A stretch of 6,371 nucleotides of DNA from CAZDXJ01 sp964509475 (GTDB lineage: Bacteria > Pseudomonadota > Gammaproteobacteria > Methylococcales > Methylomonadaceae): assembly GCA_964509475.1 (NCBI GenBank), contig CAZDXJ010000100.1, forward strand, positions 1-6,371. Direction: 5' to 3'. Shown piece after piece: positions 1 to 4,341 of this stretch (its first letter is position 1; the number at the start of each line of letters is the position of its first letter). The translations under genes were made by a program, and so were the position numbers. The notes under the pieces are model-generated. The model searched no databases and was not told the DNA's origin. It saw only the letters and a program-made list of their open reading frames with translations.

Positions 1-148
1 GCTCTTTCACGGAATCATCACGGGTCAATAGTTCAACATCTTTTATTTCCCAAGGCGATTTCAATCCCAAGGCTAACGTAAATATTTCCGTGCTGTTCCC
101 CCTTATCTGTAAAATATGATATTTGATCGGTTGGAATATATTACCCAT
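1..148 (-). CDS. ISL3-family transposase, N-terminal part (runs off the left edge)
   Basis: About 49 codons are visible, read leftward from an ATG at 146-148. The peptide begins MGNIFQPIKYHILQIRG and continues with the segment LALGLKSPWEIKDVELL. The order 'LGL..PW.(V/I)..V' near the N-terminus is typical of ISL3-family DDE transposases, which move ISL3-type elements by cut and paste. The frame stays open to the window edge, so it may be intact or broken beyond it. An in-frame ATG at 158-160 would add four residues (MKIC); neither start has a strong ribosome-binding site. The stop upstream in the same frame is at 197-199. I found no clear terminal inverted repeat of the element to the right of the gene. 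The family call rests on a short motif recognised by eye, so it is probable rather than certain. Confidence 0.65.
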   Translation of the reverse strand, partial: MGNIFQPIKYHILQIRGNSTEIFTLALGLKSPWEIKDVELLTRDDSVKE

Positions 149-203
149 GCAAATCTTCATAGACCTAAAATAATCAAGGTGAGCCAGTCGATAAGGTTAC
201 GGT

Positions 204-264
204 TTTTGTCCGGGTTGAGTTATTTGAAAGACTATGGACGAATTTTTGGCAATTCCGGACAAAA
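204..264. repeat. Perfect 10-bp inverted repeat (TTTTGTCCGG / CCGGACAAAA)
   Basis: The arms are at 204-213 and 255-264, separated by 41 bases. They lie upstream of the partial transposase at the left edge. They could be part of the element's end or a remnant of another repeat. I see no target duplication around them. Confidence 0.4.
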
Positions 265-307
265 CGACGTTTATTGAGCTGTTGTCATTTCGCTACGGAT
301 TGACGCA

Positions 308-359
308 ATTCTGCAACGGTTACGAAGGCAGGAAATGAATCGATCATCGGGACGAAAAG
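308..359 (+). repeat. Dispersed repeat, copy A
   Basis: About 52 bases align by eye with 2246-2297. The most similar part is ATGAATCGATCATCGGGACG here against ATGGATCGACCATCGGGGCG there. The similarity extends leftward through a CTGC-ACGGT-ACG segment with small indels. The two copies are in the same orientation, and their downstream sequences differ. It is non-coding as far as I can see. Confidence 0.55.
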
Positions 360-383
360 TCTGCCTGTTGCAGACAGGTTTGC

Positions 384-534
384 CGGAACCGCCCCATTGC
401 CATTAAGTTAAGCCATTTTGTTGAATGGATTTATCCAGCCATTCGCAGAAAAGCTGGATTTATCCGCACAGTACGACAAGCTGCATCGACACCCAAATCA
501 TATTTTCTTAACTTAATGGCAGTGCGGAACCGCC
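384..534. repeat. Target-site duplication CGGAACCGCC flanking the 395-524 element
   Basis: The 10-base word CGGAACCGCC occurs at 384-393 and 525-534, on each side of the inverted-repeat-bounded element. The next base differs (C394, T535), so the original duplication may have been 11 bp. A duplication of this size fits IS4-family insertion. Confidence 0.7.
395..524. mobile_element. Miniature inverted-repeat element (MITE), IS4-like
   Basis: The 130-bp element is bounded by 18-bp terminal inverted repeats that match at 17 of 18 positions: CATTGCCATTAAGTTAAG at 395-412, and CACTGCCATTAAGTTAAG read from 524 back to 507. The innermost 14 bases match perfectly. It contains no ORF, so it must be moved in trans. 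A 10- to 11-bp direct repeat flanks it. The duplication size and the GCCATTAAGTTAAG end resemble IS4-family elements; that assignment is from memory and the duplication length. Inside are two direct copies of TGGATTTATCC at 426-436 and 455-465. Confidence 0.7.
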
Positions 535-535
535 T

Positions 536-591
536 GGCACCCTGTTTTTTAGCTATCGAGTTACGAAAACCTTTATCGTAAACAGGGTGCC
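536..591. repeat. Hairpin with perfect 12-bp arms (GGCACCCTGTTT / AAACAGGGTGCC)
   Basis: The arms are at 536-547 and 580-591, with a 32-base loop. The similarity continues outward with a mismatch. The left arm begins two bases after the IS4-like element's right target duplication, so that element landed at the edge of this palindrome. It may be a genomic REP-type repeat. There is no T-run placed as expected for an intrinsic terminator of the porin gene. Confidence 0.6.
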
Positions 592-622
592 GGGCTTATT
601 CCTGCTTGTTGCCGGTAAATTT

Positions 623-728
623 GGTTCTTCCCGACTTTGTAGGGTAAGCACTACATATAGTGCCGAGTACACCCAAACGAGTGCGAAATATAGGGTTTTA
701 CCCTACGAAATCGGAATCGGGAAGAACC
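623..728. mobile_element. Miniature inverted-repeat element (MITE), ISL3-like, with 8-bp target duplication
   Basis: The 106-bp element has terminal inverted repeats at 623-647 and 698-728. Both ends read GGTTCTTCCCGA and share the inner GTAGGGTAA; the right arm carries six extra bases. The flanks are a perfect 8-bp direct repeat, GTAAATTT, at 615-622 and 729-736. Eight-bp duplications are characteristic of the ISL3 family (also of IS66, whose ends differ). No ORF is inside; a 6-bp-armed hairpin (GCACTA/TAGTGC) lies at 648-663. Removing the element restores CGGTAAATTTTACCG, a palindrome around one central base. It sits about 30 bp downstream of the porin stop codon, and its long hairpin could end porin transcription. 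Confidence 0.8.
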
Positions 729-758
729 GTAAATTTTACCGTGTGTACACTGGAAAAA

Positions 759-2006
759 TCAGAAACTGATGCCTCCCTGAACCCATATTTTTTGGGTATC
801 GGTAAAAAGACCACCGGCGTCATAAAAGGCGTATTTGGCCAGTAGATGATAATGTTTGCCGAATTTTCGGGTTACCAGAAAATCATATTCATCACCGTAA
901 CGCAGCTTGCCGCTATCGTCCTTGAAATTATGATAAACAAACATCAGTTTTGTGCCAGCCAATTTTCCGGAAAGCTCAGCGTAAACATCACGGATACCGT
1001 TGCCGGGCGTGGACAGGAATTTGTCGGCCCAACCCTGGAACGCATGATTGGTGCCCAGAGGCGTGGAAAAACCCTTACCATTACGGCCACCCAGTTGCTC
1101 CATGCCGCCTTTCAGGGTTACGCCATAAGCGCTTAAACCACCCATCAAGTGCCAGCGATCAACATTGTAGCCAATAGGATTTTTGCCCATATCTTCCTGT
1201 TTCGCCCATTCAAGCAGATAATGGGCCTGAAAGGTGTCGTCCAGTTTGGGTCTGCCGGTAAAGCGGATACCGTAAGTCCAGTTGGAATTTTTGAATTTGG
1301 CTGGATCGTCGGTGTAATCAATCCAATAGCCGTAACCGATCAAGTGACCCAGGTTGCCGATTTTGTAGTTGATATTGCCAAACGGTGAAGACATAGCATC
1401 GGTTGTCGATAAAATGGTTCTTACCCGGCCAATATAACCGGCTTTGATAGTCAGGTTTGGGATGGAGCGGTTGGTGACCAATACAGAATCATAGGTTTGT
1501 TCCATTTGCCGCCAGCCGACATTGCCGATGTAACGATCGTCGTCGATTTTGATGCGTTGCCGGCCGCCTTTGATAGTGGTATCGGGGATGCCTGTAAAGC
1601 TCAACCATAATTGATTCAGCTCGCCTTCCTGGGGATCGGCAATGACCTGACGTGAGCTATTGCCGTTGCGTTTACTGTTGTAATCTTCCTGCATGGCCAG
1701 CAGACCTTCAAATTCAGCAAACCCCTGTATGGCAAAAAATTTTGGTGTCAAATAGCCTAAACGCATTCTCAAGGTATCGCCAATGCCCGGTTTAGGAGGC
1801 GTGTTTTCGGCATCGGCATATTCAAAACGATAACGCAGATTCATTTTTATCTGGCCGTATTTCGCATCATCCTGGCCCAGCTTGAAAGCGTTTTCCAGGT
1901 TGGGGGTAAGTTCGTAGGCAGAGGCAAGTGGTCCGAACAAAAACAGCGCACCCCATAACAGCCACTGCTGTTTTTTAAAATGGACTAAAGTTTTGCATAG
2001 CAACAT
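759..2006 (-). CDS. Alginate-export family outer-membrane beta-barrel protein (AlgE-like porin)
   Basis: A 415-residue protein predicted to form an outer-membrane beta-barrel. Known relatives of the alginate-export family move polysaccharide or small solutes across the outer membrane; the substrate here is unknown. Residues 1-30 are a signal peptide: basic HFKK, hydrophobic core WLLWGALFLFG, and cleavage likely after LASA before YELTP. The mature part alternates polar and hydrophobic residues with many Tyr/Trp/Gly. Family-like segments include NLRYRFEYAD, GGRQRIKIDDDRYIGNVGWRQ (a conserved arginine/aspartate-rich stretch) and a GYGYWIDY strand. The last residue is Phe, the usual barrel-assembly signal. 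The start at 2004-2006 is preferred because GGAG lies 5 bases upstream. An in-frame ATG at 2052-2054 adds 16 residues, lacks a ribosome-binding site and would spoil the signal peptide. No alginate-synthesis gene is in the window, so an alginate role is not supported. Confidence 0.85.
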   Translation of the reverse strand: MLLCKTLVHFKKQQWLLWGALFLFGPLASAYELTPNLENAFKLGQDDAKYGQIKMNLRYRFEYADAENTPPKPGIGDTLRMRLGYLTPKFFAIQGFAEFEGLLAMQEDYNSKRNGNSSRQVIADPQEGELNQLWLSFTGIPDTTIKGGRQRIKIDDDRYIGNVGWRQMEQTYDSVLVTNRSIPNLTIKAGYIGRVRTILSTTDAMSSPFGNINYKIGNLGHLIGYGYWIDYTDDPAKFKNSNWTYGIRFTGRPKLDDTFQAHYLLEWAKQEDMGKNPIGYNVDRWHLMGGLSAYGVTLKGGMEQLGGRNGKGFSTPLGTNHAFQGWADKFLSTPGNGIRDVYAELSGKLAGTKLMFVYHNFKDDSGKLRYGDEYDFLVTRKFGKHYHLLAKYAFYDAGGLFTDTQKIWVQGGISF

Positions 2007-2011
2007 AGATA

Positions 2012-2015
2012 CTCC
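2012..2015 (-). promoter_or_regulatory. Ribosome-binding site that decides the porin start
   Basis: Minus-strand GGAG stands 5 bases before the ATG at 2004-2006. The upstream in-frame ATG at 2052-2054 is preceded by an A/T-rich sequence without any such motif. Confidence 0.7.
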
Positions 2016-2176
2016 AACATGATTAAAGCAAACAGGTAAAACTCCGTGCAGCATCCATATATCAATGATGTGTGATCAATATAAAAATAATGCTGTACTG
2101 AGGCAGACATGGATTTGTTAAAAGTTTTATCTGGATTGTAGCTAATAACCGTGTTCTTTGCAGGGAATAGAGTGTT

Positions 2177-2192
2177 TTATATCCGGATATAA
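2177..2192. promoter_or_regulatory. 16-bp perfect palindrome TTATATCCGGATATAA
   Basis: The palindrome lies about 170 bp upstream of the porin start codon in an A/T-rich setting, and it contains a TATAAA-like word on the minus strand. It could be an operator for a dimeric regulator near the porin promoter. No known regulator site is recognised, so this is a candidate only. Confidence 0.35.
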
Positions 2193-2245
2193 TGCTACGG
2201 GCAGCAAAAATGGACATAAGATATGTACATACATGCTGTTGTTAT

Positions 2246-2297
2246 ACTCTGCACGGTCACGGATGCGGAAAATGGATCGACCATCGGGGCGCGAAAC
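2246..2297 (+). repeat. Dispersed repeat, copy B
   Basis: This is the second copy of the repeat seen at 308-359, in the same orientation and with scattered substitutions and short indels. It runs directly into the REP-like pair that starts at 2306, whereas copy A is followed by different sequence. Confidence 0.55.
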
Positions 2298-2305
2298 ACC
2301 TGTCA

Positions 2306-2377
2306 CTGGATTCCGCCAGTCCGTGACGGAATGACGGGCGGGTTCGCGTCATTCCGGCAGGGATTGCCGGAATCCAG
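2306..2377. repeat. Pair of inverted 31-bp REP-like repeats
   Basis: The copies at 2306-2336 and 2347-2377 face each other across 10 bases. Each begins (in its own direction) CTGGATTCCG and ends CGGAATGACG, with a variable core, so each copy is also partly self-complementary (GGATTCCG.../...CGGAAT). Together they can fold into a large hairpin. The ATTCC...GGAAT architecture resembles the extragenic palindromes of many proteobacteria, such as the dRS3 type of Neisseria, but I do not claim the same family. A degenerate third copy lies at 6222-6251. Confidence 0.75.
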
Positions 2378-2430
2378 GCCCAGGGATGGGCGTCCGGCAA
2401 GCCGCCTGCCAACAGTTCCCAATTGCCCGA

Positions 2431-2610
2431 TCATTTTCCGCCTTCATAACTGTGCGGAGTGTAAAAACACTCTTGAACCCCAACAACAGCTATTTTCAAA
2501 ATCCGCAACCATAACTGCGTCAAGTATATATAAGCTTTCATCGAGTTGAAGCAAGGTAAATCGAATGGGTTATGATATTCTTCCTGTGTTTTACGGATTT
2601 TCGCTTCCAT
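2431..2610 (-). CDS. Possible 59-residue small protein downstream of cydX-GGDEF
   Basis: An ORF of 59 codons starts with an ATG directly abutting the TGA of the cydX-GGDEF gene (TGAATG), in the same frame. The peptide begins MEAKIRKTQEEYHNPFDLP, then has a hydrophobic-leaning stretch, YLTQLWLRILKIAVVGVQ, at residues 29-46. I do not recognise a family. For: the coupled start, an amphipathic charged N-terminus and a sensible residue mix up to about residue 50. Against: no ribosome-binding site, three cysteine or rare-looking codons, and a 6-bp-armed hairpin within its 3' part. If real, it would be translated by re-initiation after the upstream gene. It could equally be chance or the decayed tail of a longer gene. 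Confidence 0.3.
   Translation of the reverse strand: MEAKIRKTQEEYHNPFDLPCFNSMKAYIYLTQLWLRILKIAVVGVQECFYTPHSYEGGK
2457..2472. terminator. Short hairpin (GAGTGT / ACACTC), weak terminator candidate
   Basis: The 6-bp arms are separated by AAAA (TTTT on the minus strand). It is the only compact stem-loop I found shortly downstream of the cyd operon's last firm gene, about 140 bases past its stop. There is no T-run after the stem in the minus direction, so it is a poor match to an intrinsic terminator and could be incidental. Confidence 0.25.
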
Positions 2611-3186
2611 TCAGGTTGCTTTTTGTGCTTTTTTCAGCGTCTGATCCACATTTTGCAGGAGCGTCTCAAGCGTTTGCCGGGATGAATGTTGTCTATCATG
2701 TTGATATTCAGCAATCCCAATGTTAACGACAGGTTGCGGTGACTTGGCGAACTTTTCAGCGCAAGTGGCACAAATACGTTTGGCGGTTGCTTCTGCAACG
2801 GAATAATGAGCGCTATTCATCAGAGCGACAAAGGTTTTTGCATCATAACGGGCCACGGTATCGACACTGCGCCGGGTTTCCTGCTCAATGACTTGGCAAA
2901 CCGTCAGAACCCTTTCGTCGATTTTTTCGTCGTCAGGGCTTTCAGCAATGGATTGCAACCCATCCAGACTGATCATCAACAAGGAAAATGTACCCCGCCG
3001 GTTTTTTTGTTGTTCGATTTCCTGTTCAAGAAGACGTAGAAACTCAACCCGGTTTGGCAATTTGGTCAGTGGATCGAGAACGCTGGTATGCTGATCGAGG
3101 CTTTCCTGGGCCTCCAGCCAGAGTACATTGATAATACCGAATGCACAAGCGAGCAAGACACCTAATATCCAGGCAAAATACCACAT
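2611..3186 (-). CDS. cydX: CydX fused to a degenerate GGDEF domain (191 aa)
   Basis: Residues 1-28 are CydX, the single-helix small subunit that stabilises cytochrome bd-I and its haems. MWYFAWILG, LLAC, FG and the LE after the helix match the E. coli protein almost position for position. E. coli CydX ends at 37 residues; here a GGDEF-type domain follows from about residue 36 to 190. It starts with DPLTKLPNR (38-46), has SLLMISLDGLQSI (68-80) and ends near VNIGIAEY (154-161). The catalytic signature is lost: RYGGDEF is RYDAKTF (113-119), and one metal-binding Asp is Ser73. So diguanylate cyclase activity is unlikely. RSVD (106-109) lies five residues before the signature, the spacing of the RxxD c-di-GMP inhibitory site. 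Position after cydB with an AGGAGG 8 bases upstream supports the CydX role. c-di-GMP binding is inference. Confidence 0.88.
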   Translation of the reverse strand: MWYFAWILGVLLACAFGIINVLWLEAQESLDQHTSVLDPLTKLPNRVEFLRLLEQEIEQQKNRRGTFSLLMISLDGLQSIAESPDDEKIDERVLTVCQVIEQETRRSVDTVARYDAKTFVALMNSAHYSVAEATAKRICATCAEKFAKSPQPVVNIGIAEYQHDRQHSSRQTLETLLQNVDQTLKKAQKAT

Positions 3187-3194
3187 ATGGAGCG

Positions 3195-3200
3195 CCTCCT
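3195..3200 (-). promoter_or_regulatory. Strong ribosome-binding site of cydX-GGDEF overlapping the cydB stop
   Basis: AGGAGG on the minus strand lies 8 bases before the cydX ATG (3184-3186) and shares bases with the cydB stop codon (TAGGAGG). This fixes the start at the CydX methionine and favours coupled translation with cydB. Confidence 0.75.
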
Positions 3201-4341
3201 AATACGAGCTGTGTGGGTTTTTACGAATTTTTTCAACGGTAACCGGGCCGCGTAATACCCGATAAACCCAACTTGTATACGCGATGACAACAGGCAATAA
3301 AAATACAGTTGCCCAAAACATGATCGATAAAGTCATGGTGCTGGAACTGCTGTCCCATATTGTCAGGCTACTGTCAGGGTGGGTGCTGGAAGGTAACAAA
3401 AACGGGTACATGGAAAACCCCGCCGTTAAAATGACTGAAGTCAACGCCAGACTGCTGCAGATAAAAGCCAGTCCGGCATGGTTTTTAAGTGATAAATAAA
3501 CCGTGGCTGCAATCATTATGAACCCTGTCGCAGGCAGCAGCCATAAACCCGGGAAAATACGGTAATTGGCCAGCCAGCCTCCGGTCAGAACGGCAACCTG
3601 TTTGTGCAAGGGATTGGGTTGTGCACCAGGTTCGGCGCCCGAGATAATCTGATAACCTTCAATACCGGTTGCAATCCAGATACCCGCCAAGGCAAAGCTC
3701 AGTGAAAAAATGACAGCTGACCATGAAACCGCGTATTGACTGCGTTTTGTCAGAACGCCCTGCGTGCGTAATTGTAAATATACCGCTCCTTGCAAAGTCA
3801 GCATGGACAAACTAACAAGACCACTCAACAACGCGAACGGGTTGAATAACGCAAAAAAACTGCCGGTGTAAAAAGAGCGTAAATCGGCATCAAAATAAAA
3901 TGGTACGCCTTGCAATAAATTGCCAAAGGCAATACCAAAAACCAGGGCTGGCACACTGCCACCGACAAACAAGGCCCAATCCCAGCTTTGCCGCCAGCGT
4001 CGGTTTTCGAGTTTACTGCGATAATCAAACCCTACCGGACGCAGAAACAAGGCAAACAAAGCCAATAACAGAGCAAAATAAAACCCTGAAAAAGCCGTTG
4101 CGTAAACCAGCGGCCAGGCAGCAAACAACGCGCCGCCTGCGGTGATCAGCCAAACCTGATTGCCTTCCCAGGTGGGCCCTGCGACATTGAGCAGAACCCG
4201 ACGCTGCTCATCGGTTTTGCCGATAAAGGGCAATAATGTGGCGATGCCCATATCAAAGCCGTCCATAATCGCAAAACCGATCAATAACAAACCAATCAAC
4301 AGCCACCAAATAAGTTTGAGGGTTGCATAATCCAGGCTCAT
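3199..4341 (-). CDS. cydB: Cytochrome bd ubiquinol oxidase subunit II
   Basis: 380 residues, against 379 in E. coli CydB, with similarity along the whole length. This inner-membrane core subunit pairs with CydA to form the quinol-oxidising, O2-reducing enzyme; it binds no haem itself in bd-I. Family landmarks are IWWLLIG (11-17), DGFDMG (27-32; Asp30 corresponds to E. coli Asp29), GNQVWLITAGGALFAAWP (60-77), RPVGFDYRSK (101-110), GNLLQGVPF (140-148) and PFLLPSST (313-320). Glu59 replaces E. coli Asp58, which lies in the proposed proton route, so the acid is kept. Hydrophobic segments fit nine helices. The start is firm: AGGAGG lies 7 bases upstream, inside the cydA end, and the ATG overlaps the cydA stop as ATGA. 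Twelve bases separate it from the cydX-GGDEF start. Confidence 0.97.
   Translation of the reverse strand: MSLDYATLKLIWWLLIGLLLIGFAIMDGFDMGIATLLPFIGKTDEQRRVLLNVAGPTWEGNQVWLITAGGALFAAWPLVYATAFSGFYFALLLALFALFLRPVGFDYRSKLENRRWRQSWDWALFVGGSVPALVFGIAFGNLLQGVPFYFDADLRSFYTGSFFALFNPFALLSGLVSLSMLTLQGAVYLQLRTQGVLTKRSQYAVSWSAVIFSLSFALAGIWIATGIEGYQIISGAEPGAQPNPLHKQVAVLTGGWLANYRIFPGLWLLPATGFIMIAATVYLSLKNHAGLAFICSSLALTSVILTAGFSMYPFLLPSSTHPDSSLTIWDSSSSTMTLSIMFWATVFLLPVVIAYTSWVYRVLRGPVTVEKIRKNPHSSY

Larger units (their letters stand above)
149..758. other. Gene-free stretch rich in small mobile elements
   Basis: No ORF here has a convincing start, ribosome-binding site or recognisable family. The stretch holds a 10-bp inverted repeat, one copy of a dispersed repeat, an IS4-like miniature element, a long-armed hairpin and an ISL3-like miniature element, each listed separately. 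It lies between a transposase start and the 3' end of the porin gene, so it appears to be an insertion-tolerant zone downstream of that gene. Confidence 0.7.
2007..2430. other. Intergenic region upstream of the porin, with palindromes and REP-like repeats
   Basis: It must hold the porin promoter unless the gene is read through from the cyd operon, but I cannot fix -35 and -10 boxes with confidence. The part near 2055-2200 is A/T-rich and contains a 16-bp palindrome. The part at 2246-2377 is GC-rich and made of repeats. An ORF on the plus strand across this repeat region has no family resemblance and is not supported. Confidence 0.6.

Noticed and set aside
846..1388. Plus-strand ORFs antisense to the porin
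   Set aside because: They are shadows of a well-supported coding frame, with no start signals or family similarity.
2007..2054. Longer N-terminus for the porin (start at 2054)
   Set aside because: No ribosome-binding site precedes it, and the extra 16 residues would lie before a normal signal peptide; the ATG at 2006 has GGAG at 5 bases.
2061..2080. FNR- or CRP-like site (TGAT-GTGTG-ATCA)
   Set aside because: The spacing is 5 rather than 4, and the outer T of the FNR half-site is missing on one side; it does not fit CRP either.
2223..2549. Plus-strand ORF of 108 codons in the intergenic region
   Set aside because: It runs through the REP-like pair and the dispersed repeat, has no family resemblance or ribosome-binding site, and overlaps the small ORF on the other strand.
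2611..3186. Plain diguanylate cyclase annotation
   Set aside because: The catalytic GGDEF motif is DAKTF and the N-terminus is CydX, so calling it an active cyclase would be misleading.
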